From IMG/VR virus record IMGVR_UViG_3300031758_006619, positions 1-57,611 of that record: a DNA stretch of 57,611 nucleotides; one strand, written 5' to 3'. Position 1 is the stretch's first letter, and the number at the start of each line of letters is the position of its first letter. Shown here piece by piece: positions 1 through 8,666 of the stretch. The stretch is from a virus. The notes below the pieces were generated by a model. That model had not been told where the DNA came from. It searched no databases and saw only the letters and a list, made by a program, of their open reading frames with translations. Both the position numbers and the translations under genes were made by a program.

Positions 1-1955
1 CGGCCTACTCTTGGGGCCCAAGTGGGTTTCTTGGAACGTACTCAAATCCTGCCACTCTTCCAACAGGCGTAGGCTTCGGGGTAGCGTTCAGCCCTGCGGG
101 AGACGCTATTGCGGTGGCCCACAACACAACTCCTTTTATAACCGCTTATCCATGGTCAGGCTCTGGTTTTGGAACGAAGTATGCCAATCCTGCAACGCTT
201 CCCGCAAGTACTGGCAACGGGGTAGCATTCAGCCCTGCGGGAGACGCTATTGCGGTGGCCCACAACACAACCCCTTTTATAGCCGCTTATCCATGGTCAG
301 GCTCAGGTTTTGGCACGAAGTATGCTGATCCTGCCCCCCTTCCAATAGGCTCTTCCTTCGGGGTAGCGTTCAGCCCTGCGGGAGACGCTATTGCGATGAG
401 CATAACCCCGTCCCCTTACATAACCGCTTATCCATGGTCAGGCTCAGGTTTTGGAACGAAGTATGCCAATCCTGCAACGCTTCCTGTAGCTACTGTAACA
501 GGAGTAACATTTAGCCCTGATGGAGCAAGTATTGCGGTGGTCAACGGTAATACCCCTTCCATAACCGCCTATTCATGGTCGAGCGCAGGTTTTGGCACGA
601 AGTATGCCAATCCTGTAACGTTGCCACCACTTAATAGCAGCGGGGTCGCCTTTAGCCCTGCGGGAGACGCTATTGCGGTGGCCAGCAATAACAGCCCTTA
701 CATAACCGCTTATCCATGGTCAGGCTCAGGTTTTGGCGCGAAGTATGCCAATCCTGCCACCCTTCCAACGGGCACTGGCCGCGCGGTATCGTTCAGCCCT
801 GATGGAGCAAACATTGCTGTGGCCCACTCTAATTCCCCTTATATAACCGCCTATCCGTGGTCGGGCGCAGGTTTTGGCGTGAAATATGCCAATCCAAGCG
901 TGCTCCCTAAAAGCGCTGGATACGGGGTGGCGTGGAATACTGTAGGCGATGTAAGGTATCCGCAGTACCTAGCGGTGGCCCACTTCAATACCCCTTTTAT
1001 AACCGCCTATCCATGGTCAGGCTTTGGTTTTGGCACGAAGTATGCCGATCCTGCCACTCTTCCAACGGCCACTGGCACCGGGGTGGCGTTCAGCCCTGCG
1101 GGAGACGCTATTGCGGTTACGCACGGCGGCTCTCCTTACATAACCGCCTATCCATGGTCAGGCTCTGGTTTTGGCACGAAGTATGCTGATCCTGCAACGC
1201 TTCCCACAAATACTGGCTTCGGTGTAGCGTTCAGCCCTGCGGGAGACGCTATTGCGGTGGCCCACAACACTACTCCTTTTATAGCCGCTTATCCATGGTC
1301 AGGCTCTGGTTTTGGCACGAAGTATGCTGATCCTGCAACGCTTCCAGCAAGCAATGGCAACGGGGTAGCTTTTAGTCCTGATGGAGCAAACATTGCGGTG
1401 GCCCACGCCACAACTCCTTTTATAACCGCTTATCCATGGTCAGGCTCTGGTTTTGGCACGAAGTATGCCAATCCTGCCACTCTTCCAACGGGCACTGGCA
1501 CCGAGGTGGCGTTCAGCCCTGCGGGAGACGCTATTGCGGTGGCCCACAACACTACTCCTTTTATAGCCGCTTATCCATGGTCAGGCTCTGGTTTTGGCAC
1601 GAAGTATGCCAATCCTGCAACGCTTCCAACGGGCATTGGCAACGGTGTAGCTTTTAGTCCTGATGGAGCAAACATTGCGGTGGCCCACGCCACAACTCCT
1701 TTTATAACCGCTTATCCATGGTCAGGCTCTGGTTTTGGCACGAAGTATGCTAATCCTGCAACGCTTCCCGCAAGTACTGGCAACGGTGTAGCGTTCAGCC
1801 CTGCGGGAGACGCTATTGCGGTGGCCAACAACATATCCCCTTCTATAGGCGCTTATCTATGGTCAGGCTCAGGTTTTGGCACAAAGTATGCCAATGCTGC
1901 AGCGTTGCCAACAGGCAATAGCAACGGGGTAGCATTTACACAAATCATCTCTTAA
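1..1955 (+). repeat. Tandem coding repeat, about 129 bp unit
   Basis: About fourteen head-to-tail copies of a roughly 129 bp unit make up the 5' part of this window. Blocks such as gttcagccctgcgggagac recur almost unchanged, while short stretches between them vary (for example the codons after the LPxxxG turn). The near identity of some neighbouring copies points to recent duplication or gene conversion. The array lies inside a single reading frame and continues past the left edge. Confidence 0.9.
3..1955 (+). CDS. Beta-propeller repeat protein (C-terminal part)
   Basis: Open from the left edge with no start codon, so the gene is truncated there; at least 650 residues are visible. It is built of about 14 repeats of 43 residues following the pattern GVAFSPAGDAIAVAH, then PFITAYPWSGSGFGTKYA, then NPATLP. 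The FSPxGxxIAVA core is typical of WD40/YVTN-type propeller blades, so 14 blades could form two seven-bladed propellers. It sits just before glycosyltransferase and tail-fibre genes, which suggests a virion surface or tail-tip protein that binds the host; that is inference. A secreted or intracellular propeller is also possible. Confidence 0.75.
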   Translation, partial: AYSWGPSGFLGTYSNPATLPTGVGFGVAFSPAGDAIAVAHNTTPFITAYPWSGSGFGTKYANPATLPASTGNGVAFSPAGDAIAVAHNTTPFIAAYPWSGSGFGTKYADPAPLPIGSSFGVAFSPAGDAIAMSITPSPYITAYPWSGSGFGTKYANPATLPVATVTGVTFSPDGASIAVVNGNTPSITAYSWSSAGFGTKYANPVTLPPLNSSGVAFSPAGDAIAVASNNSPYITAYPWSGSGFGAKYANPATLPTGTGRAVSFSPDGANIAVAHSNSPYITAYPWSGAGFGVKYANPSVLPKSAGYGVAWNTVGDVRYPQYLAVAHFNTPFITAYPWSGFGFGTKYADPATLPTATGTGVAFSPAGDAIAVTHGGSPYITAYPWSGSGFGTKYADPATLPTNTGFGVAFSPAGDAIAVAHNTTPFIAAYPWSGSGFGTKYADPATLPASNGNGVAFSPDGANIAVAHATTPFITAYPWSGSGFGTKYANPATLPTGTGTEVAFSPAGDAIAVAHNTTPFIAAYPWSGSGFGTKYANPATLPTGIGNGVAFSPDGANIAVAHATTPFITAYPWSGSGFGTKYANPATLPASTGNGVAFSPAGDAIAVANNISPSIGAYLWSGSGFGTKYANAAALPTGNSNGVAFTQIIS

Positions 1956-1964
1956 AGGAAAATT

Positions 1965-2219
1965 ATGGAAAACACACCACAAACTCGCGAAGAAATCTTG
2001 ACTGCATCTTTGGAGGCTCGCATTCAAGAGGTCATGCACTATCAAATCAACATTGACAACTACACTATCGCACTAGAGGAAATTGGCAACCTACCGCCGG
2101 ACGAGCGGGCCGAGCTATCCGCTTTCACTGAACAACTGCGCACGCTGCTATCTTCTGAAAAGTTGGAGCAGAAGAAGGCCCAGATTATGCTCAGCGTTAT
2201 CAAACGCCAAGTCGCATGA
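1965..2219 (+). CDS. Small helical protein downstream of propeller gene
   Basis: 84 residues, acidic, almost entirely predicted helix (TREEILTASLEARIQEVM and later EQLRTLLSSEKLEQKKAQ). An aaggaaaatt ribosome-binding site precedes the ATG. The stop overlaps the next start as ATGA at 2216, so the genes are probably translationally coupled. I do not recognise the family; short coiled-coil proteins often follow fibre genes in phages. Confidence 0.7.
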   Translation: MENTPQTREEILTASLEARIQEVMHYQINIDNYTIALEEIGNLPPDERAELSAFTEQLRTLLSSEKLEQKKAQIMLSVIKRQVA

Positions 2220-2899
2220 AACTGTGTGTCGCCACCCCAATGTACGGCGGCAACTGCACGGCGGGCTATGCCTCGTCGTTGCTTAACCTCTCCAAGTTAA
2301 TTAAGTTTGAACACAACTTTATTGCCAACGAGAGTTTGGTTACCCGCGCTCGGAACATGCTCACGCATGCCTTTCTTGAATCAGACTGCACCCACCTGCT
2401 TTTTATTGATGCAGATGTGGCCTTTGACGCACACGGTGTGGTGAAGATGCTGGAGAGCGATAAGAACCTGATTGGCGGCTTGTATGCCAAGAAGCACATC
2501 GACTGGCAGCGCGTGTTCAACATGGCAAAGCAAGTAGATTCTGCGCAACAATTGGCAGCCAATGTTTATGACTACTACGTTAGGGGAAACGTGCAAATGG
2601 GCACGCAGGAGTGCGTGGAGGTCGAAAGCGTCGCCACGGGACTGATGTTGATAAAGCGCGATGTTTTTGCCGCCCTAAAATCGAGCACCCCTGCCAGCAA
2701 GCTTGGTTCGGCTGTCCTTGGGCAAATTTCAGCCCAAACTCTCGTGCATCACTACTTTGACACAGGCTTGGATGCCAAGACTGGCGAGTTTTTGTCCGAG
2801 GACTATGCTTTTTGTCAGAAGTGGAAAAGAGCTGGAGGAAAGGTTTACGCTGCTCCTTGGATTAAAACAATCCACATTGGAACTCATAATTTTGGATAA
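2216..2899 (+). CDS. Glycosyltransferase, GT-A fold
   Basis: 227 residues. The N-terminus (KLCVATPMYGG), a region of RxRNMLTHAFLES and the DxD-type motif LLFIDADVAF near residue 60 match the nucleotide-sugar binding core of GT-A glycosyltransferases. A second acidic site (SEDYAFCQKW) near residue 200 fits the catalytic base region. It lies between fibre-related genes, so it may glycosylate a virion protein or modify a host surface sugar; the substrate cannot be read from sequence. Its start overlaps the upstream stop. Confidence 0.75.
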   Translation: MKLCVATPMYGGNCTAGYASSLLNLSKLIKFEHNFIANESLVTRARNMLTHAFLESDCTHLLFIDADVAFDAHGVVKMLESDKNLIGGLYAKKHIDWQRVFNMAKQVDSAQQLAANVYDYYVRGNVQMGTQECVEVESVATGLMLIKRDVFAALKSSTPASKLGSAVLGQISAQTLVHHYFDTGLDAKTGEFLSEDYAFCQKWKRAGGKVYAAPWIKTIHIGTHNFG

Positions 2900-2908
2900 G
2901 GAATAAAA

Positions 2909-3364
2909 ATGCACGCACTTATTGAAAACGGGGCTGTCAAGCAGTATCCATACAGCATTGAGCAGTTGAAAAAAGCCAATCCTGCTACCAGCTTTCCAAA
3001 AAATCCTAGCGACACGCTGCTGGCATCGTTTGGCGTGGAACGCGTGTTTTTTTCTACGCAGCCCAGCCTTACTGACACGCAGGTCCTAGAAGAAGGTAGC
3101 CCAGTGTTCAACACAGTGGACCAGCGCTGGATCCAAGTTTGGACGGTACGTGACATGACCCCCGAGGAGATTTCAAGTCGGGAAGAGGGCCAAGCTTCCT
3201 CTGTCCGTGGACAGCGCGACAGCCTGCTAGTCCAATCAGACTGGACACAAGTTGCGGACGCGCCTGTAAACAAAGCAGCCTGGGCAGCATACCGACAAGC
3301 ATTGCGTGATATTAGCACACAACCAGACTTTCCTTGGACAGTGACATGGCCTGAACAGCCTTGA
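2909..3364 (+). CDS. Tail fibre assembly chaperone-like protein
   Basis: 151 residues. The C-terminal half reads RGQRDSLLVQSDWTQVADAP, then an AWAAYRQALRDISTQ segment and FPWTVTWP. This is the signature of the XkdW/phage tail assembly chaperone domain found next to fibre genes. The N-terminal 75 residues look like the usual small variable domain. A good ribosome site (aaggaat) precedes the ATG. Probable role: folding or trimerisation of an adjacent fibre protein. It is the last gene before a terminator at 3384. Confidence 0.8.
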   Translation: MHALIENGAVKQYPYSIEQLKKANPATSFPKNPSDTLLASFGVERVFFSTQPSLTDTQVLEEGSPVFNTVDQRWIQVWTVRDMTPEEISSREEGQASSVRGQRDSLLVQSDWTQVADAPVNKAAWAAYRQALRDISTQPDFPWTVTWPEQP

Positions 3365-3383
3365 TATAAAATTTACCAAACAC

Positions 3384-3417
3384 AAAAAATACTGGCTTGC
3401 AAAATCCAGTATTTTTT
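3384..3417. terminator. Bidirectional intrinsic terminator
   Basis: Perfect 12 bp arms (AAAAAATACTGG and CCAGTATTTTTT) around a 10 base loop, flanked by A and T runs on both sides, so it can stop transcription in either direction. It ends the fibre-chaperone transcript. Confidence 0.85.
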
Positions 3418-3425
3418 GATATAAT
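3397..3425 (+). promoter_or_regulatory. Sigma-70 promoter inside terminator
   Basis: TTGCAA (3397-3402), 17 bp spacer, TATAAT (3420-3425). The -35 box lies in the terminator loop and the spacer contains its 3' arm. It would fire towards the GT/TPR gene at 3453. Confidence 0.7.
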
Positions 3426-3452
3426 GGTATTTTCCAACCACACAACCAACCA

Positions 3453-4508
3453 ATGAAAATCGCAGTTTACGCAATATCAAAAAATGAACAGCAATTTGTC
3501 CAACGTTTTTGCGCCAGTGCGCAAGACGCAGATTACATAGTAATTGCTGACACAGGATCCACAGACAATACCGTAGCCCTAGCACAAGAATCAGGTGCAC
3601 AAGTGCACCAAATCTCAATTCAACCCTGGCGATTTGATCGTGCCAGAGATGCTGCACTAGCATTGGTTCCACATGATGTGGATGTGTGTATCTCCTTAGA
3701 CTTAGACGAGGTCTTAGAACCTGGCTGGCGAGCCGAAATTGAACGTGTGTGGAAGTCCGATACCACACGACTGCGTTATAAATTTGACTGGGGCAGTGGT
3801 ATTAGCTTCTACTACGAAAAGATTCACCATCGCCGTGGTTATCACTGGCACCACCCTTGTCATGAGTATCCAGTACCAGATGCACGCACACAAGAAGTGT
3901 GGGCACACACGGATATGTTGTTGGTAACACACCACCCAGACAACACCAAGTCACGTGGTCAGTATCTTGATCTCCTAGAACTGGCTGTTACAGAGGACCC
4001 ACATTGCCCACGCAATGCCTTTTACTACGCACGTGAACTCAGCTTCTACCGCCGTTGGGCCGAAGCCATTGCAGCCTGTGAGCGATATTTAAAACTGCCT
4101 CGCGCAACTTGGAACAACGAACGTGCTTATGCTTATCGCGTTATGTCGGACAGCTACTGGGCATTGGGCGATGTCACCAACGCCGTCAAGCACGCCCGAC
4201 TCAGCTGCTGTGAAGCACCAGGCACTCGTGAGCCTTGGGTCACACTGGCAATGTTGTCGTATCAAACTCAGCAGTGGGCCGAGTGTTACGCAAGTTGCCA
4301 ACACGCACTAGCCATTGCCAACAAAGAACTTGTGTATACAATGGACCCTAAGGTGTGGGGGTCGCTGCCACATGACTTGTGCAGCATTGCAGCACACCAC
4401 CTGGGTTTACAAACCGTTGCAGTCCAGCAAGTTGAGCTTGCACTGCAACACGAACCCACCAATGCCAGATTACAACAAAATTACGAGGTGTTCAAAGGAA
4501 AACCATGA
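3453..4508 (+). CDS. GT2 glycosyltransferase with TPR-like C-terminus
   Basis: 351 residues. MKIAVYAISKNEQQFVQRF, IADTGSTDNTV and the acidic motif CISLDLDEVLEPGW are the standard beta-strand 1, TGSTD and DxDE motifs of family 2 glycosyltransferases of the SunS/TPR type. From about residue 175 the protein becomes helical repeats (YARELSFYRRWAEAI, AYRVMSDSYWALGDV, ALQHEPTNARLQQNYE) like tetratricopeptide repeats. Such enzymes usually transfer sugar to a peptide or a surface polymer. Its stop overlaps the next start (ATGA at 4505). Confidence 0.85.
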   Translation: MKIAVYAISKNEQQFVQRFCASAQDADYIVIADTGSTDNTVALAQESGAQVHQISIQPWRFDRARDAALALVPHDVDVCISLDLDEVLEPGWRAEIERVWKSDTTRLRYKFDWGSGISFYYEKIHHRRGYHWHHPCHEYPVPDARTQEVWAHTDMLLVTHHPDNTKSRGQYLDLLELAVTEDPHCPRNAFYYARELSFYRRWAEAIAACERYLKLPRATWNNERAYAYRVMSDSYWALGDVTNAVKHARLSCCEAPGTREPWVTLAMLSYQTQQWAECYASCQHALAIANKELVYTMDPKVWGSLPHDLCSIAAHHLGLQTVAVQQVELALQHEPTNARLQQNYEVFKGKP

Positions 4509-5335
4509 CAACAAAAATTTCAACAGCCAACATTCAAACCACCTCGCTTGAACTACTACAGGGCAACAAGACCTATGCTACCTTATCCCAACTTCCGCTG
4601 GCGGGAAACGCTCAAGGATCGCTGGCATTTGTTGTTGAAAACAACAGATTATACATGTGGAATGGTACTGGCTGGTTCAATATTGCACTAATCAACACCA
4701 ACCCATCGATCACTAGTGGCCCTGATGCAAATTATCTATTTGCCAAAGACGGCACGCCAACTGTGATCACATTGATTGCTACGGATCCAGAGGGAATTCC
4801 AATTACATGGAGTTATCAGGTCACTAGCGGATCATTAGGTAATACAGCTACTATATCTCAAGCTGACAATGTGTTTACCATCACGCCAAGTACAAACACC
4901 GATCACGAAGGTACATTCAGCATCACATTTACAGCAAGCGATGGCGTCAATCTTGCAACAACAGCTGCTTCAACGTTTACATTAAACTTTGAGCCCAATT
5001 GGGCTTTGCCTGTTCAACAGCAAAAGATACAAGCCAGTGACGCACAAGCAGATGATCTGTTTGGATTCTCAGTGGCAATTAGTGGCGATACAGTGGTGGT
5101 TGGTGCCTATCAGGAAGACCCTAACAGCATCAGCGATGCCGGATCTGCCTACATTTTTACCAGATCAGGTAATACTTGGACACAACAAGCCAAGATACAA
5201 GCCAGTGACGCACAAGTAAATGATCTTTTTGGATACTCAGTGGCAATTGATGTTGATACGGTAGTAGTTGGTGCCTATTCGGAAGACCCTAACAGCATCA
5301 CTGGTGCCGGTGCAGTCTACATTTTTACCGCCTGA
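4505..5335 (+). CDS. FG-GAP repeat tail fibre-like protein
   Basis: 276 residues. Residues 1-60 are a short phage-type head containing LAFVVENNRLYMWNGTGWF. Residues 65-160 look like a cadherin-like beta-sandwich (ATDPEGIPITWSY, EGTFSITFTASDG). Residues 170-276 hold two FG-GAP units: KIQASDAQADDLFGFSVAIS...VVVGAY and a second near-copy, also duplicated at DNA level (around 5025 and 5190). It ends abruptly after the second unit, so it may be a trimmed version of a longer adhesin. Probably a virion adhesion protein. Confidence 0.7.
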   Translation: MTTKISTANIQTTSLELLQGNKTYATLSQLPLAGNAQGSLAFVVENNRLYMWNGTGWFNIALINTNPSITSGPDANYLFAKDGTPTVITLIATDPEGIPITWSYQVTSGSLGNTATISQADNVFTITPSTNTDHEGTFSITFTASDGVNLATTAASTFTLNFEPNWALPVQQQKIQASDAQADDLFGFSVAISGDTVVVGAYQEDPNSISDAGSAYIFTRSGNTWTQQAKIQASDAQVNDLFGYSVAIDVDTVVVGAYSEDPNSITGAGAVYIFTA

Positions 5336-5375
5336 TGACGGTCAGATGTACTACTGGGATGAAGAGACAACTGCG

Positions 5376-5417
5376 GACGTATAAGATATGACGTATAAGA
5401 TAGGACGTATAAGATAT
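5376..5417 (+). repeat. Three tandem 14 bp repeats
   Basis: GACGTATAAGATAT occurs three times in a row (third-position variants at the end) directly after the FG-GAP gene. It bridges to a short gene fragment at 5416 and looks like a rearrangement scar. Confidence 0.8.
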
Positions 5418-5511
5418 GACAACAAAAAATTCCAGCAACAACATTCAGGATGCTACATTGGCTACTATTGGTAGTGGCCCCAAAATCACACAGCCGTGGC
5501 AACCTGGCTGA
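5416..5511 (+). pseudogene. Remnant of a fibre gene head
   Basis: A 31-codon frame starting MTTKNSSNNIQDATLATIG resembles the first residues of the FG-GAP gene at 4505 (MTTKISTANIQTTSLELL) and then stops. The simplest reading is a leftover 5' end of a duplicated and deleted fibre gene. It could still be translated as a short peptide. Confidence 0.5.
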
Positions 5512-5528
5512 GTCTACAGAAAGCCACT

Positions 5529-5942
5529 ATGTTTTGGATTTTTAAATTTACACCAGACTTTGTCTGGTATCTACTACCAATTTTAGGCTTGGTCTCACTG
5601 GGATTAAGCCGTGTGCCTGTACTTTACATGTACCGGACTGTGTTAAGCATTGCAGGCACTGTGGTACTAGCACTGGGATTGTACACTTTGGGAATGTTGT
5701 ATGCCAACAATGCCTGGCAACAAGCTGCACAAGAACTACAGGCCAAGGTTGCGGCAGCCGAAGCTCAGTCACAAGTGGTCAACGAAGTAGTACGTGAAAA
5801 GCTGGTAACACAAACCAAGATTGTTAAACAGCGTGGCGAAACTGTGGTCAAGTACATTGACCGCGAGGTAGTTAAACTGGACGAACGTTGTACAATTCCA
5901 CCAGAGTTTGTAAATGCACATAATAAGGCAGCTACACGATGA
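5529..5942 (+). CDS. Inner-membrane spanin (Rz-like)
   Basis: 137 residues from the ATG at 5529; a GTG at 5496 in frame is an alternative. Two hydrophobic segments (about residues 8-25 and 36-57) are followed by a periplasmic coiled coil (AAQELQAKVAAAEAQSQ, EVVREKLVTQTKIVKQRG). With the lipoprotein encoded next it would form the spanin complex that fuses the inner and outer membranes after endolysis. Two membrane segments rather than one are slightly unusual for Rz. Stop and next start overlap at 5939. Confidence 0.75.
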   Translation: MFWIFKFTPDFVWYLLPILGLVSLGLSRVPVLYMYRTVLSIAGTVVLALGLYTLGMLYANNAWQQAAQELQAKVAAAEAQSQVVNEVVREKLVTQTKIVKQRGETVVKYIDREVVKLDERCTIPPEFVNAHNKAATR

Positions 5943-6205
5943 AAATTATACTACTTAGCTTAACACTGTTACTAACTGGTTGCACCACAGTTGTGCCAGT
6001 TCAACAAACTTGGCCCGAGCCGCCAGGCTTGCAAAGCATGCAACGGTGTCCCGAACTCAAACAGCTTGAAGCTAACCCCAAGCTCAGTGATGTTGCCCGA
6101 ACAGTTACACTCAACTACTCAGAGTACTACAGCTGCTTGGTTAAACTAGAAGCCTGGCAGGAGTGGTATAGCAAGCAACAAATTATCTTTAAAGGACTAA
6201 AGTGA
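5939..6205 (+). CDS. Outer-membrane spanin lipoprotein (Rz1-like)
   Basis: 88 residues. A lipobox (LLLTGC) follows a short hydrophobic signal, so the mature protein starts at Cys15 and is lipidated in the outer membrane. A Pro-rich patch (TWPEPPG) and a helical tail follow. Position directly after the i-spanin and before the endolysin is the classic Rz/Rz1 lysis arrangement. Overlaps both neighbours by 4 bases. Confidence 0.8.
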   Translation: MKIILLSLTLLLTGCTTVVPVQQTWPEPPGLQSMQRCPELKQLEANPKLSDVARTVTLNYSEYYSCLVKLEAWQEWYSKQQIIFKGLK

Positions 6206-6828
6206 CTCAACTAACTTTACCCCAACTACAGCAATTGATTCCTAAAAATCCTTATGTTAAACAGTGGCACGGTGCGCTAGCTCAGCTGCTTCCTGACTAC
6301 GAAATCAATACACCACAACGTATTGCTGCTTTTGTTGCACAGTGTGCACACGAGTCTGGTAATTTTACTGCACTGCGTGAAAACTTAAACTACAAGGCGG
6401 TGACACTTCGCAAGATTTTTCCCAAGTACTTTCCCACAGATGAGCTGGCACAGCAGTATGCCAGCAGACCTGACAAGCAGCAGGCAATTGCAAACTTAGT
6501 ATACGCCAACCGCATGGGCAACGGACCTCCAGAAAGTGGCGATGGCTGGCGTTTTGCTGGCAAAGGATTAATTCAGCTTACAGGCCGTGACAACTATACT
6601 TGGTTTGCAGCTAGCCTGGAGATTAGTGTTGAAGAGGCTGCTGAATACTTAGAAACCTTTGAAGGTGCTGCGCAGTCGGCTTGTTGGTTTTGGGAAACCA
6701 ATAAGTTAAACACTTGGGCAGATCGCGGCGATATCCTTACACTAACCAAACGCATCAATGGCGGAACCATTGGACTAGAAGACCGAATTAAACATTATAA
6801 CCATGCATTGCACGTGCTAGGAGCGTAA
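6202..6828 (+). CDS. Endolysin, glycoside hydrolase family 19
   Basis: 208 residues from a GTG start overlapping the Rz1 stop. FVAQCAHESGNFTAL carries the catalytic Glu of the chitinase/lysozyme GH19 fold; NRMGNGPPESGDGWRFAGKG and LIQLTGRDNY are the conserved substrate-cleft segments. It should hydrolyse peptidoglycan glycan strands. No signal peptide is visible, so release to the periplasm would need a holin; no classical holin is obvious, though the small membrane proteins downstream are candidates. Confidence 0.9.
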   Translation: MTQLTLPQLQQLIPKNPYVKQWHGALAQLLPDYEINTPQRIAAFVAQCAHESGNFTALRENLNYKAVTLRKIFPKYFPTDELAQQYASRPDKQQAIANLVYANRMGNGPPESGDGWRFAGKGLIQLTGRDNYTWFAASLEISVEEAAEYLETFEGAAQSACWFWETNKLNTWADRGDILTLTKRINGGTIGLEDRIKHYNHALHVLGA

Positions 6829-6829
6829 T

Positions 6830-7369
6830 TTGAATTATTTAAAACAACTGGTATTAGCAGCTTGCTTTTTGGCTGGCAATGTGCTAGCACAAGATTTAGG
6901 CAGTACAGTTACCACAAACTCAAATATTATCACACGTTCAGATAGTACTGTGCGCTCTCCTCCAGCCAGTGCAATTAGTCCCACAATCAACACAGCCAAT
7001 AGTGACCTTTGTACTGTGGGTGTAGCAGGTGCTGTGCAAACTCAAATCTTGGGTATTAGTGCTGGAACTACTACCGCAGACTTAAACTGCGAACGACTAA
7101 AGCTGTCAAAAACACTGTTTGACATGGGCATGAAGGTTGCTGCTGTTAGTACCTTATGCCAAGACCGCAGAGTTTTTGATGCAATGATGATGGCAGGTAC
7201 TCCTTGTCCTTATGATGGAGCAATTGGATCTGAAGCTCGTGCAGCTTGGAAAACCAACGAAGCACAACAACCTCTAGCAAATCCCAAAAGCAAAGGACTA
7301 ACCGATGACACTAAAACATTGCTTGGCGGCGGCGGTTTGCTTGCTATTTTACTCTTACTCTTACTCTGA
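6830..7369 (+). CDS. Exported protein with C-terminal membrane anchor
   Basis: 179 residues from a TTG start. A Sec signal peptide (VLAACFLAGNVLAQD) is followed by a soluble domain with four Cys (one in STLCQDRRVFDAMM, one in GTPCPYDG) and a Gly-rich hydrophobic tail (GGGGLLAILLLLLL). First of nine exported or membrane genes. I do not recognise a named family. The tail could anchor the protein in the inner membrane or serve as a hydrophobic assembly segment. Confidence 0.7.
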   Translation: MNYLKQLVLAACFLAGNVLAQDLGSTVTTNSNIITRSDSTVRSPPASAISPTINTANSDLCTVGVAGAVQTQILGISAGTTTADLNCERLKLSKTLFDMGMKVAAVSTLCQDRRVFDAMMMAGTPCPYDGAIGSEARAAWKTNEAQQPLANPKSKGLTDDTKTLLGGGGLLAILLLLLL

Positions 7370-8168
7370 GACAGTAAACACAAGATCAAACAACGCAGCT
7401 CAGTTTGGATTAAATTGGGTAATGCAAGAAGTATTACCACAGTACACAGGTCTAGTAGTTAATGCTGTTCAGTACTCCTATACAGCCGTTAAAAACACAC
7501 AAGACCCGCTTGTGGTAAATGTTGAAAACTTGCGTGCTGGTGGTACTGGCTATGTGTTTCGTAGTCGTGATGATTGGTCTGGAATGCCTGGCAATACTAT
7601 TACCAAAACAGTGGCTACTGACAGCATACCCATTAACTTATGGGGCCCAGGACAAATACGCTTAGAAGGTGTTGGTCAGGTAACAGACCCTAATGTTAGG
7701 TATGTGTACCGATACGACACTTGTAAAATAGAGCCTGTAACTGACACAAGCTGCCCAAACTACAGACCGCCACAAACTCTCACAGGCTACACGCCCGCCG
7801 AACAGGTTATAGAGCCAACCTGGAACACTAGCCTACTAGAAACCGCCGAAGAACAAGAACGTAATCGTAAATTTTTAATTGAAAATGCAAATTTCCGTAA
7901 GCCAACCGAACCTCCTAGTCGTGGCACTAACCTACTCCTAAACGCACAAGCGCTTTCATTATGGTTTAAGCTAGATTCCCTTAATAATATACCTGGATTT
8001 GCACAGTACAGTGTATCAATGCCAGGTGGAACATATGCAGAAACCATAGTGCTCAAAGATAAGGTTCTGCCCGATAGCCGTAATAGCCGTAGACTTAATC
8101 AAAGCCAGCAAGAATTGCATCAAGCTATGATTAACTCTCAATTTAATCAAATAAAGGAACCTAAATGA
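7305..8168 (+). CDS. Exported protein, unknown function
   Basis: 287 residues with a signal peptide (CLAAAVCLLFYSYSYSE) and no further membrane segment. The start lies 65 bases inside the preceding gene in another frame, which is a long overlap even for a phage; a start further downstream is possible but would lose the signal peptide. The mid part is Pro/Thr-rich with a Cys pair (DTCKIEPVTDTSC). Probably periplasmic or surface located. Confidence 0.7.
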   Translation: MTLKHCLAAAVCLLFYSYSYSETVNTRSNNAAQFGLNWVMQEVLPQYTGLVVNAVQYSYTAVKNTQDPLVVNVENLRAGGTGYVFRSRDDWSGMPGNTITKTVATDSIPINLWGPGQIRLEGVGQVTDPNVRYVYRYDTCKIEPVTDTSCPNYRPPQTLTGYTPAEQVIEPTWNTSLLETAEEQERNRKFLIENANFRKPTEPPSRGTNLLLNAQALSLWFKLDSLNNIPGFAQYSVSMPGGTYAETIVLKDKVLPDSRNSRRLNQSQQELHQAMINSQFNQIKEPK

Positions 8169-8662
8169 TTAAGCAATTAACTTTATCCCTGCTACTAGTC
8201 GTTGGGCTAGCGGCTCAAAGCGCAGAAGTACCTATTCGTGGTAATGTTACTTCTAAGTGTGTTATTAACACAGATACACCAGGTGTGTATGGTAACCCAA
8301 CACCTGATTTATTAAGCACTGCCCGAACAGACGGCGGTGTTTCTCCTGTGGTACGTTACGACGTAGTACAAGGCGGCTTCTACAAAGCTACTATTACTGC
8401 ACCAAGTAGCTTTACTACTAGTCCTGTGCTGGTTGATGCAGTAAACTGGACTGGTCAAGTTGATGTGAGCCGGGTAAGTGATGCAGCTATGTCAGCGTAT
8501 ACAACCAATAAAATTGTATACAACAACACCACAGAAATCGACTTGGTTGTACCAGGCAGCGTTTGGTTTTCTACTACTTCAAAAGCAACCTATGGTTTTG
8601 AGAAGTCTTTTCCAGCAGGTGAGTATCGCGCAGTAGTCGTAGCGGAGTGTATTGCTAAGTAA
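8165..8662 (+). CDS. Exported beta-rich protein, pilin-like
   Basis: 165 residues. Signal peptide (LTLSLLLVVGLAAQSAE), then a beta-rich domain with two Cys (SKCVINTDTPGVYG and VVAECIAK at the end), as in fimbrial/spore-coat-U type subunits where one disulphide joins the ends of an Ig-like fold. The resemblance is in pattern only. Overlaps the upstream stop by 4 bases. The next gene looks like a chaperone of the kind that pilins need. Confidence 0.6.
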   Translation: MIKQLTLSLLLVVGLAAQSAEVPIRGNVTSKCVINTDTPGVYGNPTPDLLSTARTDGGVSPVVRYDVVQGGFYKATITAPSSFTTSPVLVDAVNWTGQVDVSRVSDAAMSAYTTNKIVYNNTTEIDLVVPGSVWFSTTSKATYGFEKSFPAGEYRAVVVAECIAK

Positions 8663-8666
8663 CACT

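Noticed and set aside
11-1657. Alternative-frame repeat ORFs (Cys/Arg-rich) in the propeller gene
   Set aside because: They are frame shadows of the tandem repeat; codon pattern fits only the long frame.
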